Origin: Paenarthrobacter nitroguajacolicus JCM 14115
Lineage (GTDB): Bacteria > Actinomycetota > Actinomycetes > Actinomycetales > Micrococcaceae
Assembly (NCBI GenBank): GCA_001313365.1
Contig: BBFS01000021.1
Span: 1 to 53,606 of the forward strand
Direction: 5' to 3'
DNA: 53,606 nucleotides
The notes under the pieces are model-generated. The model worked only from the letters and a program-made list of their open reading frames with translations, searched no databases and was not told where the DNA came from. Shown here one piece after another: positions 40,395 through 51,428 of this stretch. Numbering within the stretch: the first letter of the stretch is position 1; the number at the start of each line of letters is the position of its first letter. A program made the position numbers and the translations under genes.

Positions 40395-41310
40395 CTAAAA
40401 GACCGACCAGCCAGTACGCGTAGTGAATTCGTCCAGCGCGGCCACGCCTGCCACGGAATTCCCGGACCGTCCCAGGCCAGGGCTCCACACGCTGATGGAG
40501 CACTTGTTGGGAACCACGGCCACGATCCCTCCGCCCACGCCGCTCTTCCCGGGAAGGCCCACGCGGTACGCGAATTCGCCCGCGGCGTCGTACGTTCCGC
40601 AGGTAAGCATGACGGCATTGATCCTCTTGGTCTGCGCCGGCGACAGCAAAAGGGTGCCGTCCGTTCCCAAACCGTTGGCCGCCAGGAAGCGGGTTGCGAG
40701 CGCCAGGTCTTCACACGTCATGGCCAGGGCGCACTGCTTCGCGTAGGAGTCCAGGACTTCGTCCACCGGGTTCTCCAGGTTGCCGCAGCTCGCCAGGAAA
40801 TGGGCCAAGGAGGCATTTCGGTGGCTATTGGCCAGTTCGGACCCGGCAACGTGGTGATCGGTATCGATGCTCACCTTGGTGGTCTCCTGCCGCATCAAAT
40901 CCCTCACTGCGTGCGCGGCATTGCCTGTGATGCTGAGGAGCCTGTCCGTCACCACGATTGCACCCGCGTTGATGAAGGGGTTCCGGGGAATCCCTTCCTC
41001 GCTTTCCAGCTGGATCAGCGAGTTGAACGGGTTACCCGAAGGCTCCCGGAAGACCCGTTTCCAGATTCCGTCGCCGTCAAAGGCCAACACCAACGCGAGC
41101 GCGAAAACCTTGGAGATGCTTTGGATGGAGAAATCCACGTGGCGTCTCCGGCTGAATAGACCTCGCCCTCCCGGGTTGCCACGGAAATCCCAAATTGTTG
41201 GGGGATCCACGGCTCCGAGCTGGGGGAATGTAGTCAGCAACGTTGCCCTGGCCGACATGCGGCTGCACAGCCCCCCCGACGATGTCGTCGAGGAGATTCT
41301 GGATGTCCAC
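40395..41310 (-). CDS. glsA: Glutaminase A (serine-dependent, SxxK)
   Basis: About 305 residues, Gln to Glu and ammonia. GTG at 41310 gives VDIQNLLDDIVGGAVQPHVG. The catalytic SxxK is in FSIQSISKVFALALVLAFDG. EGIPRNPFINAGAIVVTDRL, LASCGNLENPVDEVLDSYAK and LTCGTYDAAGEFAYRVGLPG-KSGVGGGIVAVVP are signature regions. Breaks are near 41140 and 41205-41225, and one C run is near 41273. Stands 5 bp after the PucR-type gene at 41315, probably one operon; PucR may respond to glutamine or amines. Confidence 0.93.
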
Positions 41311-41314
41311 GGTT

Positions 41315-42968
41315 CTAGCCCTTGGTCCCTGCGTAGGTCCAGAGCCTGATCTGAAGGTGCGCCAGGAGGCGTTCATCTGCGGATTGCAGGTCCAATCCCG
41401 CCACTTCGCAGGCACGGCGGAGCTGTAGTGGACTGTGTTGCGGTGGACGGCCAGTTCCTCGGCGCACCGGTTCACGTCGCCAAAGAACTCCAGGTACGTC
41501 AGGAGGGTCAGGGCGAACTCCGGGTAGCGGCTGCACAGCCGGGTGATTCCTGCATGACGCAAGGTGGTGCGTGATTCCAGCAGCTCCAGCAGCTCCCTGG
41601 TGAGGACTGTCGTTTCCACGTCGCTGTAGGAGGCCACGCGGACTTCGGGAGTTGCCTCCATGACTTTGAGGACGCTGCGCACGTGATCAAGGGTGGCGTG
41701 CAAGGCGTCCAAGCGCGGAACGATGGGACCCACGGCTGCCTGCACTTGGAAGTGAAGGTGGGTGGTGGCGTCACGAACGATCGTGTTGACCAGCCTGTTG
41801 ATGGCAGGAAGGGATTTGAGCGGGTCCAGATCGGGAAGGATGATGGCCGTTTCCATCCCGAGTGCCCCCCCACCACCGCGCCTGGCCTGTACGCGGCGGC
41901 GTGAATTGATGCCACTTTGGAGAGTTCTCCCCTGCGTAGCTGGAGGCCGGCGGCGCTCTGGCTCAACCCGCCCGCGGAGATCAGGACCAACGCTGCTGGT
42001 TTTGACGGATCAATCCCTGCGGACTGGGCCTGCGAATGCACCTGAGCCGTGCCGCTCAGGAGGCTCGAGACCCGGTCCTCGCGCATGGATTGGGACTGTT
42101 CGTTGCGGTGCCGGACCAGTTCGATCGCTGCGTGGCGGGCGGCTCCCACCATGATGCGATCCGTGTTGGCCGCCAAGGGTTCCGCACCTTCCTGCAACCA
42201 GATGTACCCCATCACACGGCTGCCGGCATGAATACCGATTGCTACGCGCTCCCGAAGACCCGCATCGAGGTTGGCTTCCACATGAACAGGCGCTTCAGTA
42301 GCCTGCAGGTGCTTGTAAACCCCTGATTCCTTGAGCAGCTTTTGGTATTTTTCAGGCCCCCCCGCCGTGCCAGGATGGACAGCCTGCGGAGCTCATCAAC
42401 ATCATTGGACGCCGGCGAGTAGGCAAGCACCTTATTGCCTGGATCTTCGATGACCACATGGCCGTTGGTCAGCGTGGCGGTTGTTTGGGCGATCGCGAAC
42501 AGGTCCCGATGCACTGACGTGGCGCTTTCGCCGGGCACATCGCTGAAGCGGCCGTCGTTTTCGAGGACATCGTTTTCGCGGACCCTGTCCAGGGCAATGC
42601 TTTCGAATTTGTCCCACCGCAAGCCCGGAGCCACCGCCACCAGTCCGATGCCCGTGGGTCGCAGTAACTCTGCTGCGGCTTCCAACTCGCGTTCGTTACC
42701 CTTCACCGCAACTGCCGTAGGACGGTCGGCAACAATCCTGCGAAGGGCGGGTAGCGCCGCGCGTCCCCGTGCGCCGATGAGCATGACCAATGCCCCCCCG
42801 GGCGGATCGCATCGTCGTCTTCAGCGTCAACAATGACAGTTTCGCGGACGTTTCTGTTGTCCTCTGCCGGGGGGCCAGCAGCAACCGTGCGTTGTGGACG
42901 CCCAGGTCTTCAAGGACATCGCTCAATAAGGTGACGACACCGTCGTCGTCAATTTCCAGGGCTTTCAA
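41315..42968 (-). CDS. PucR-family transcriptional regulator (glutaminase locus)
   Basis: About 545 residues. Start is taken as TTG 42968 (MKALEIDDDGVVTLLSDVLE), with no better start in frame. The N-terminal PucR sensor part includes ALPALRRIVADRPTAVAVKG, ELEAAAELLRPTGIGLVAVA and RVRENDVL. A GAF-like middle contains NGHVVIEDPGNKVLAYSPAS. The C-terminal HTH_30 reads FFGDVNRCAEELAVHRNTVH-YRLRRACEVAGLDL. Breaks are near 42358, 42345, 41865, 42808, 42870 and 41425. It is the second PucR of the window and is unlike the first outside the HTH. Confidence 0.87.
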
Positions 42969-43320
42969 CGAAGCTATCGCTTCCTCTCCTCATCAGTTCA
43001 CTTCAGCAGGACGCTCCCTCGCCATTGAGGGGGGGCTCCGCCGGTACATGTACGCAGACACGCACAGCGAGAAACATTACCGGCCCTCCAGAACACCAGT
43101 GTTGTCCCCCCCGGCACAAGAGCCGGGCCCTGAATTTGGTTCGCCAGCCAATTTGTCGACGGCGGAGGCCACCTAGAGTTAACGACTGTCCCAAACACCA
43201 CGAAGACTGCCTGCAGCGCGGCCAATTTCAGCCGCACTTATCCACCAGGCAGGCCCCCCCACGTTTTGGAGTATTGAGCCACCTGAAGGTGGCACCGGAG
43301 TCAAAGGAGACCCCCCCGAA
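42969..43320. promoter_or_regulatory. Divergent control region, PucR / amino acid permease
   Basis: No gene is seen in this 350 bp. It holds AACACCAGTGTT at 43092-43103 (a perfect 5+5 palindrome around CA) and the weaker TTGGTTCGCCAGCCAA at about 43137-43152. Either might bind the PucR or another regulator. AAAGGAG near 43301 is the ribosome-binding site of the permease gene. Confidence 0.4.
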
Positions 43321-44806
43321 GTGATACCCGCCCCTGCGTCTACGCAGACCCTTCCCTCCCCCGGCAGACTTAGCCGCCGAAACGTCGTCGGGCGCTTTCG
43401 CCCAAGAGGAAGCCGGTTACCGGAAAACCCTCAAGCCCCGGCAAATCCAGATGATCGCCATCGGCGGTGCGATCGGTACCGGGCTCTTCATGGGTGCCGG
43501 CGGCCGCCTCAACGGTTCCGGGCCCGCTCTGATCCTGGTCTACGCGGTGTGCGGATTCTTTGCCTTCCTGATCCTCCGGGCACTGGGCGAGTTGGTGCTG
43601 TATCGCCCCCACGTCCGGTTCGTTCGTTTCCTACGCCCGGGAGTTCTACGGCGAGAAAATGGCATACACCGCCGGCTGGCTCTACTTCCTGAACTGGGCC
43701 ATGACTTCCATTGTGGACGTCACCGCAGTTGCCCTTTATGTGAAGTTCTGGGGCCAATACTGGGCACCCATCAACGACATCCCGCAATGGTTGATTGCGC
43801 TCATCGCCTTAGTGGTGGTGCTCGCCCTGAATCTGGTGTCCGTGAAGATCTTCGGCGAGATGGAGTTCTGGTTCGCCATGATCAAGGTGGGTGCTTGGTG
43901 ACCTTCCTCGTCGTGGGGGGGATCTGCTTTATCGTCTTTGGCGGCCGGACGGATGTAGGCGTTCCGGGCTTCAACGTCATTGCAGAGAACGGCGGCATAT
44001 TCCCCCATGGGGGGGCTGTGGCACCGCTCCTGGCGATCAGCGGCGTGGTGTTTGCCTATGCTGCGGTGGAACTCGTAGGCACCGCCGCAGGAGAAACGGC
44101 CAACCCCCACAAGGTGATGCCCAAAGCGGTGAACACCGTGGTCATCCGCATCGGAGTCTTCTATGTGGGCTCCGTCCTGCTGCTCTCGCTTCTGCTTCCC
44201 TTCACGTCCTACAAATCCGGCGAATCGCCGTTTGTCACGTTCTTCTCGCACCTCGGAGATCCGCAGGCTGGAGCTATTTCCGCCTCTGTGATGAACTTCG
44301 TGGTCCTCACAGCGGCGCTTTCCAGCCTCAACGCCGGCCTCTACTCCACAGGCCGCATCCTCCGCTCCATGGCCGTGAACGGCTCGGCTCCGCAATTCAC
44401 GGGACGGATCAGCGCGTCCGGCGTGCCCTACGGCGGCATCCTCCTCACGGCCGTCATTACCCTTGTGGGCGTTGGTTTGAACGCCGTCGTCCCGTCACAG
44501 GTCTTTGAGATCGTGCTTGAAATCTCGGCGGTGGGCATCATCGGCGGTTGGGCCACCATCATGCTCTGCCACATCAAGCTCCAATCATGGGTCCGCAGCG
44601 GCAAAGTTGTCAGGCCGGCGTTCCGGCTGTTCGGAGCGCCTTTCACCTCCTACATCACGCTCGCGTTCCTGGCCTTTGTCCTGGTCACCATGGGGTTCTC
44701 GGAGACCGGCCGCTGGGTGCTGGCCTCGTTGCTGGTGCTGGCGCCGCTGCTGATAGCTGGCTGGTATGCGTATCGCGGCCGCATCCGCACTGCCCAGACG
44801 TCCTAG
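43321..44806 (+). CDS. APC-family amino acid permease (AnsP/GabP-like)
   Basis: About 490 residues. The GTG at 43321 follows AAGGAG at ~14 bp; an ATG at 43451 would cut the N-terminal tail. [20 protein letters not shown] then [20 protein letters not shown] is the TM1 signature of the AAT group. Later [43 protein letters not shown] and the PxFLAK-type [20 protein letters not shown] are visible. Breaks are near 43370, 43620, 43898 and 43918. Lies upstream of a large decarboxylase; together they might import and decarboxylate an amino acid. Asparagine, glutamine, GABA or an aromatic are all possible. Confidence 0.88.
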
Positions 44807-44834
44807 ACACATCTTCAGTTCGAAAGTGAAACAC

Positions 44835-47589
44835 ATGAGCAACCCTTCCCCCGTCCCTGAAAATCGGCACACCCAGCCGGGCCTGGCGGTCCCGTGCCGA
44901 TGCGTGGGAGTTTTTGGGATACGCACTCAGGCAGCTTGCCTCAGCCCGACACCGGGAGTCCGGTCTACTGTCCCAGATCGACCGGACCTTGCCCTACTGA
45001 TGTCGGTGGAACCGTACTGGGCTGAACCGGGAGTCGGCGCCGTGGTCCAGTTGCGCCAGTTGATCGACGACGGCGAACCCCCAGGCCGCGCTCCAGCTTC
45101 TGGGGGGGCTTGTCCAACCTTCCGCTCGCTTCTGCGGGGGGAAACGGTTGCGGTGCCGCGCGGGGGAGGTTGTGGACGAGGACGTTGTTGACCAGCCCGA
45201 GCCGGCTGAGCGGCCGCGCTTTGAGGTGGTGGTGGTTGACGCCGTTGACCCCCCCGACGAAGCCGAAGCACTGAAGAACACCATGGCTGCCCAAAGGCGG
45301 CCGTCTGATGCTTTCACTTACACCGTCAACGTGGTTCCCAGCTACGAAGATGCCCTGGTTGCCGTCATGCTCAACCCCGCTATCCAGTCTGTTGTCCTTC
45401 GGCCGGGCTTCGCACTCCGCAGCTCACATCTGCTGGGCAGCGACCTCCGACGCTTCCTGGCCCGGCATACCCCCCCGGCGGACCTGCAGGACTCGCGGCC
45501 CATCAGACGGATTCTTGGATTGGCCGACGCGATCTCAGGGCTTCGGCCCGAGCTGGACGTCTACCTGGTGGCAGGGGTTTCCATCGAATCGCTGGCGGGA
45601 TCGCTCACCAGGAAGTTCAGGCGGATCTTCCGGAGGCAGGATCATTTGGACCTGCACCTGTCGCTTTTGTCCGGGGGGGTAGCGGAACGGTACGAAACAC
45701 CGTTCTTCACCGCCCTCCAGGAATACAGCCGTCGCCCCGCCAGCGTCTTCCACGCACTGCCAATTTCCAGGGGGGGAGCTTCCGTCGGGAGTTCGCCGTG
45801 GATCCGGGACATGGCCGATTTCTATGGGACGAACCTGCTGTTGGCCGAAACCTCTGCCACCTCCGGCGGGCTGGACTCACTGCTCGATCCCCACGGATCC
45901 ATCAAGCGGGCACAGGAGCTGGCGGCCCGCGCGTTCGGGGGGGCACAGCGAACCTACTTCGTCACCAACGGCACGTCCACAGCCAACAAGATCGTGCATC
46001 AATCGCTGCTTGCTCCCGGCGACGTTGTCCTGGTGGACAGAAACTGCCACAAGTCGCACCACTACGCCTTCGTGCTCGCCGGTGCCCGCGTTTCCTACTT
46101 GGACGCCTACCCCCCTTGGACAAGTACGCCTTCTACGGCGCTGTTCCCCCCCTGGCGAGCCTGAAACGCAGGCTCCTGGAGTACCGGCGGGCAGGCAGGC
46201 TCCATGAGGTGAAGATGGTGACCCTCACCAACTGCACCTTTGACGGCGTTGTCTACGACGTCGAAAGGGTCATGGAGGAATGCCTTGCCATCAAACCCGA
46301 CTTGGTTTTCCTCTGGGACGAGGCGTGGTTTGCCTTCGCCCGCTCCCATCCCGTGTACCGCCGTCGAACCGGCATGGCAGCTGCTGCTGCCTTGGAGGCC
46401 TCGTTCCACAGCCCTGCCTACGCTGCCCGGTACGCCGAACAGGCGGCCGCCCTGCACGACCCGATCACCGGTGAACCCGTGGATGAGGACGCCTGGCTCA
46501 ACACCCGGCTGATTCCCGATCCCGCGAAGGCGCGGATCCGGGTCTACGCCACGCAGTCCACCCACAAGACCCTGACATCCTTGCGGCAGGGTTCCATGAT
46601 CCACGTCTTTGATCAGGATTTCGCCGCCTCCAACCAGGAGTCGTTCCGCGAGGCTTACATGACCCACACGTCTACCTCACCCAACTACCAGATTCTGGCG
46701 TCCCTGGACATCGGAAGGCGACAGGTTGAGCTGGAAGGGTTCGGCCTGGTTCAACGGCAATCCGACCTTGCGGTATCAGTGGCCCAGGCCGTTGCCAGGC
46801 ATCCACTGCTGAAGAAGTACTTCCGGGTGCTGACCTCGCGGGACCTCATAGGTTCGATTTATCGGGAAACCGGCTCCAGCATGCCGCTGCGGGACGGGCT
46901 GGCCGAACTGGAGGATGCCTGGCAGCGGGACGAGTTCGTCATCGATCCCAGCCGCCTCACACTGGACATCAGCAAGACCGGGATCGACGGCGATACTTTC
47001 CGCCACAGCTACCTTATGGACGATCACGGTATCCAGGTGAACAAAACGTCCCGGAACACTGTGCTGTTCATGACCAACATCGGCACCTCCCGCAGCTCCG
47101 TGGCCTACCTGATCGAAGTCCTGGTGAAGCTAGCCGAGAGTTTTGAGAATCCACATCCTGCGGCGCGGCAGCGGACCCTTCCCGCGACATCCGCTGCGCC
47201 CCCGCCCGACTCCCCCCGCTCCCCCGACTTCAGCACGTTCGCCGCGCGCTTCCGCGTTGACGATGCCTGCGAGGACGGGGACATCCGGGCAGCCTACTTT
47301 GAGAGCTACAAGCCCGATTCCACTGTGTACCTGTCTGCAGCTGAAGTAGCTGCAGCGGTTTCCACGGGACAGGAAGTGGTCTCGGCCGGTTTCGTCACGC
47401 CGTATCCCCCGGGCTTCCCCCATCCTTGTCCCGGGCCAAGTGATTACACGGCAGACGCTCGAATTTATGGATGCCCTGGACACCCGCGAAATTCACGGAT
47501 TCGATCACGACCGCGGGTATCGGGTCTTCGTTGAGCCGGTATCGTTTTCGGTTGCAGGGGTGGCGGTGGTGGCAGCGGTGGCTTCCTAG
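44835..47589 (+). CDS. Large Orn/Lys/Arg decarboxylase, class I (PLP)
   Basis: About 915 residues, longer than the ~710-755 of the E. coli enzymes. ATG at 44835 gives MSNPSPVPENRHTQPGLAV. An extended N-terminal region covers ~1-330 (wing-like domain with TYTVNVVPSYEDALVAVMLN and LRPELDVYLVAGVSIESLAG). The PLP domain has TYFVTNGTSTANKIVHQSLL, DVVLVDRNCHKSHHYAFVLA and DLVFLWDEAWFAFARSHPV; STHKTLTSLRQGSMIHV has the PLP lysine at about 577. The C-terminal SVAVVA-type end follows PYPPGFPILVPGQVI. Substrate not identifiable by eye. At least nine breaks (44900, 45085, 45255, 45472, 45675, 45770, 45940, 46114, 46150, 47418). Confidence 0.9.
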
Positions 47590-48630
47590 GCCTTCGCGTT
47601 CCACCCGATCGTCGGGGGGGCGATGTGCTTCGCGACGTTGCCCAAAAGCTTGGCGTTGTAATCCACGCCCAACTGGTTGGGTACCGTGAGCAGGACGGTG
47701 TCCGCCGCTTGGACTGCGGCGTCCCTGGCCAGCTCTTCAGCCAGGGCGTCCGGCTCGCCGATGTAGCTCTTCCCAAAACGGGACAACGCGCCGTCGAGAA
47801 TTCCTACCTGGTCCTGGCTGTCCGCTTGGGCGCGGAGGCCGAAGTAGTGGTTGTCGACGTCGTCCACAATCGGTATTACGCTGCGGCTCACGGAAATCCT
47901 TGGTTCAAAGTCGTGTCCGGCTGCGGCCCACGCCTCGCGGAACATCTGGATCTGCTCTGCCTGCAGTTCGTCGAAGGGCACCCCCCCGTGTCCTCGGTGA
48001 GGAGGGTGGAGCTCATGAGGTTCATGCCTTGCTCGGCTGCCCAAACGGCTGTTTTCCGTGTTCCGGCACCCCCCCACCAGATTCTTTGCGGGAGGCCGGG
48101 CGACTGGGGCTGTATGGGCAGCAGACCTGTGGCTCCGCCAGCGTAATGGGGATCCGCTTCGGCAACGCCGTGCCCGGCGATCGCTTTGCGGAACAGTGCT
48201 GTGTGGCGCCGGGCCATGTCGCCGCCGTCTTCGCCGTCTTCAGGGACGTACCCGAAGTTCGCGGCCCCGTTCCGTGCGGGTTCGGGTGAACCACGGCTCA
48301 CGCCGAGCTGCAGACGGCCGTCACTGATGAGGTCCGTGGCCGCTGCTTCCTCGGCCATGTACAGCGGGTTCTCGTAGCGCATGTCGATCACGCCGGTGCC
48401 CATTTCAAGGCGCGTGGTTCGGGCTGCGATGGCTGCAAGCAACGGGAAGGGCGAGGCCTGCTGCCGGGCGAAGTGGTGGACTCGGAAGAACGCGCCGTCT
48501 ATACCAGCTCTTCGGCAGCCACCGCCAGTTCGATTCCCTGCTTAAGTGCTTCTCCGGCCGTTGGTACGAGGGAGCCCGGGACACGTGCCCAGTGTCCGAA
48601 GGAAAGGAAGCCGATCCGTTTGTTGTGCAT
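47586..48630 (-). CDS. LLM-class flavin-dependent oxidoreductase
   Basis: About 345 residues. ATG at 48630 gives MHNKRIGFLSFGHWARVPGS. The luciferase-like TIM barrel shows FFRVHHFARQQASPFPLLAA, RTTRLEMGTGVIDMRYENPL, YMAEEAAATDLISDGRLQLG and GVSRGSPEPARNG. IWWGAGTRKTAVWAAEQGM and GNVAKHIAPTIGWNAKA finish it. Uses FMN(H2) or F420 and an unknown substrate. It overlaps the decarboxylase stop by a few bases (convergent). Breaks are near 47620, 47895, 47984, 48068 and 48500. Confidence 0.88.
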
Positions 48631-48669
48631 GTTCGGGACAACACTTCGAGCCGTGTGGTAATTCCTCAA

Positions 48670-49225
48670 TCAGCGTCGATAGTGCATGGCCACCGCACCG
48701 TTGCTGAGCGGAACGGCCGAGATCAGCTCCAGGCGCCGGGTGCCGGGCAGGCCGCCCTGATACAGGGTGGGGCCGTGGCCGGTGATCAAGGGGTGAACGA
48801 GGAATTTGTACTCGTCGATCAGATCCAGTCGGTCCAGTTCTGTGGCAAGTTTGCCGCTGCCCACGAGCACCCCGTCTGGAGTCTTGTCCTTGAGTTCCTG
48901 CACCGCCGTTCGCAACTCACCGACCAGGTGATGGCTGTTTGTCCAGGGGAAGTCGCTCCGCGTTGCCGATACGACGTACTTGGGCTTGTTCTCCAGACTA
49001 AGCGCCCACTCGCGTAGCTGGTGGGACGTCCACCTCGCCGCGGGCAACCAACGGCCAGTAGTCCTCCATCATTTCGTAAGTAGTACGGCCCCCCCAGAGC
49101 ATTGCCCCCCCAATCTGGCCCAGGAGGTGGGTGAAGTGGGCATGCGTCTCCTCATCGGCGATGCCCTCCCTATGATCGACGCAGCCATCGAGCGTGACGT
49201 TGATGCTGAACGTAAGAAGGCCCAT
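48670..49225 (-). CDS. Dihydrofolate reductase-family protein (RibD C-terminal type)
   Basis: About 184 residues. ATG at 49225 gives MGLLTFSINVTLDGCVDHRE. LGQIGGAMLWGGRTTYEMME is the nucleotide-binding turn and DGVLVGSGKLATELDRLDLI then YKFLVHPLITGHGPTLYQGG the typical end. NADPH-dependent reductase fold, substrate unknown. A frame change near 49020 and possible C runs near 49088/49105 interrupt it. It is 39 bp from the LLM oxidoreductase on the same strand. Confidence 0.85.
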
Positions 49226-49280
49226 TCGACGATTCTAGGCTTCGACGGCAAATGAGCATAGAGTGGAAAATTGCCAGAAC

Positions 49281-49304
49281 GCATACCCACCCGGGGGGGT
49301 ATGC
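49281..49304. promoter_or_regulatory. Metal-type palindrome upstream of DUF6153-DUF305
   Basis: GCATACCCACCC is followed by GGGGGGGTATGC. Outer arms GCATACCC and GGGTATGC are perfectly complementary, with a C-rich/G-rich centre. CsoR-type copper sensors bind TACCC-NN-GGGTA-like palindromes (family knowledge), so a copper or similar metal response is the leading reading. The G run of seven may be over-called by one base, which would make it fully symmetric. It lies 55 bases before the DUF6153 gene. Confidence 0.65.
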
Positions 49305-49358
49305 TCGTACTGTCTGTATATGGTGGAAGCAGGACAGCGAAGGAGGTAGTGGAGCATC

Positions 49359-49812
49359 GTGAAAAGACAGTGGTTCCCCCCCCAATCCTTTGCCACTACT
49401 CTCGGGCCTCTTACCTTCCTCGGGCGGGTCTTGCTCCTGCTTCTGGTGGCAGCCGTCATGGCGGGCATCTTCGGAATGCACGTGGTCAGCGGATCTCATG
49501 GCGCCCACCCTGCGAGCTCTGCGTCACCTGTCGTAACTGCCGGATCGTCGCCCCCCCACGCACACGAGAATTTGCAGCTCCACGGGAATTCTTCTGCTGA
49601 CACGGACAAGTGCAGGTCTGCGAGCTGCTCCTGCACCCAGGCGTCCGCTACCAACTGCATCCCTTCCCTAAAACGGGTTCCTTGGCCGCTCCGCTCCAGT
49701 CGTTGCTATCGGAGCAACCCCTGCCTCGCTGGAACTTCACAGTCTCCCCCCGTTCCTGGTCCTACCAACCCCCGGTCCTACACCCGTGCAGCTCTGTATC
49801 AGCCGTACGTAA
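49359..49812 (+). CDS. DUF6153-like small membrane/secreted protein
   Basis: About 150 residues. The GTG at 49359 follows AAGGAGG (13 bp). One hydrophobic segment (FLGRVLLLLLVAAVMAGIFG) precedes HVVSGSHGAHPASSASPVVT and a His/Cys part (HAHENLQLHGNSSADTDKC, then CSCTQASATNC). When the frame is restored the C-terminus is GPTPVQLCISRT ending at TAA 49810, the tail typical of DUF6153. The His and Cys content suits metal binding. Breaks near 49383, 49555, 49690 and 49755. Confidence 0.7.
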
Positions 49813-49919
49813 GCACCGGCGCGGCCCGCGACAGCCGGGCCCGCTTATGCCATGACCATCTGCTTACCCCCTCGGCGGTTTACAAACGGCCGCCTAAATT
49901 GGCAAAGGACCTTTTTCTG

Positions 49920-50541
49920 ATGAACAGGACTCACTTCACTTTTACCGGAGCCGCTGTCGCAAGCCTGATTGCGCTGGCCGGTTGTGCCCCCCAACTCCGG
50001 ATCCGATTCCATGCCGGGCATGGACCACGGAGGTTCCAGCACTTCCGTCAGCCCTTCAGCGAACAGCAGCAACGCCGGGCACAACGCAGCTGACACGATG
50101 TTCGCCCGGATGATGATCCCCCCATCACGCCCAGGCGGTGGAGATGTCCGACGCTATGCTCGCGAAGACTGACATCCCGCCCGCAGTAACCACCTTGGCC
50201 GTCAAGATCAAAGAAGCCCAGGCACCCGAGATCGACAAGATGACGGCTTGGCTCAAGAGCTGGAACGAGAATGCCACCATGCCTGCGGACGGCCATGGCG
50301 GTCACGGCATGGACGGCATGCTGAGCGACGCCGACCTCCAGACACTCAAGGATTCCCAAGGCATGGAAGCGGCCAAACTCTTCCTGACCCAGATGATCGC
50401 GCATCATGAAGCGCCGTCAGCATGGCCAAAACCGAGACCAGCCAAGGCAAGAATCCCGAGGCCGTTCAGCTTGGCAAGGACATCATCGCTGCCCAGGAAG
50501 CTGAGATTCGGGAAATGCAGGACCTCCTGGCCGGACTCTAG
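49920..50541 (+). CDS. DUF305 lipoprotein
   Basis: About 205 residues. The ATG at 49920 gives MNRTHFTFTGAAVASLIALA with lipobox LIALAGC, so lipid-anchored outside. A Met/His-rich linker (SDSMPGMDHGGSS) precedes two DUF305 repeats: MFARMMIPHHAQAVEMSDAM and FLTQMIAHHEGAVSMAKTE, each with the HH pair. DUF305 proteins often bind copper (CopM-like, family knowledge). A frame change lies near 49990, 50125 and 50413. Downstream of DUF6153 by 107 bp and upstream of a terminator, so one small operon. Confidence 0.88.
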
Positions 50542-50561
50542 CCCCCCCACGGTGTGGTGAT

Positions 50562-50601
50562 GCAGAGGCCCGACGGCGGAAGGTCGCCGTCGGGCCTCTG
50601 C
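50562..50601 (+). terminator. Terminator after DUF305
   Basis: GCAGAGGCCCGACGGCG (50562-50578) and CGCCGTCGGGCCTCTGC (50585-50601) are perfect complements around a 6-base loop. It serves the DUF6153-DUF305 transcript and perhaps the convergent lipoprotein gene. No long T run. Confidence 0.8.
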
Positions 50602-50635
50602 CTGTTCGCTCTGTTGGCGGGCAAAGTACGCGAGC

Positions 50636-51178
50636 CTAAAAAGTGCTCGGATCAATGACTGTTGTCGGGAACGGCTTGACCGGATTTAGAGGGGGGGCGA
50701 TACTGATGATCTTCCAACCGTCCTCGGTCTTGGCAAGGTCAACTTTCTGGCCGTAGACGTAGCCCTCGTCAGGACCCTGCACACCGCTGATCGGCGAGTG
50801 TTCCAGATGCGTCTGCTCAGAAAGCTCTACCCTGGCGCCGCTCTTGGTGGCAGTGAGTTCCTTGAGGGTGATCTCGGATGCGCTGGCCGTCAAGAAAACA
50901 TTTTGGGGTGCTAGCGCGTCCCTGCGTTGACGGAGTTTTCCGTACTCCAGCTCAGTGCGCTCAACGGCGTCCGGCACGAAATCCTGACTGATTTCTTCCG
51001 TGGTGGACGAGAACCCAACAACCACTTGATGATTCCTGCGGTCGATTGCCCGCTCGATGAGGGTCTGAATGGCGGCTTTCTCTTCGGCATCCAGCTGCGG
51101 GGTTGGTGCTGCACACGAGGAGACCGCCAGTAGGGCAACTACCGCAGCAGATACCATCACTCTTCGCTGCATGATCAT
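50636..51178 (-). CDS. Hypothetical lipoprotein
   Basis: Unbroken 180-residue ORF, ATG at 51178 (ATG 51172 is an alternative). The signal peptide is MIMQRRVMVSAAVVALLAVS with lipobox VSSC, Cys at about 22. The mature part, LDAEEKAAIQTLIERAIDRR, then VVVGFSSTTEEISQDF, QNVFLTASASEITLKELTAT and DLAKTEDGWKIISIAPPL, has an NTF2/cystatin-like strand pattern. No family recognised. Convergent with the DUF305 operon. Confidence 0.72.
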   Translation of the reverse strand: MIMQRRVMVSAAVVALLAVSSCAAPTPQLDAEEKAAIQTLIERAIDRRNHQVVVGFSSTTEEISQDFVPDAVERTELEYGKLRQRRDALAPQNVFLTASASEITLKELTATKSGARVELSEQTHLEHSPISGVQGPDEGYVYGQKVDLAKTEDGWKIISIAPPLNPVKPFPTTVIDPSTF

Positions 51179-51428
51179 AAGTTGCCACCTTTCACACGAC
51201 TCCCGGGAACCGCCTCCCCCAATTGCAAGGCTGGTGGAAACCTAGCAGTTTGCCCGCTGGGAGACCAGATCCGGCCGCGTCGCGGGCTACGTGTAGTGGG
51301 TTCGGTGTCCGCATCACTTACCGCCGATCGCCCCCCCCGTAACCGCTGGTGCAAACGGCGCGAAAGGGTGCGGACTCGGCAAAGAAGTGGTGCGCGCGGC
51401 GGAAAGTGGAGCGCCCGCGCGCCAGACC

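Noticed and set aside
49281..49304. Mercury (MerR) operator reading of the palindrome
   Set aside because: MerR sites lie between -35 and -10 with a 19 bp spacer and accompany mer genes, none of which are present; the TACCC/GGGTA form is nearer to CsoR-type sites.
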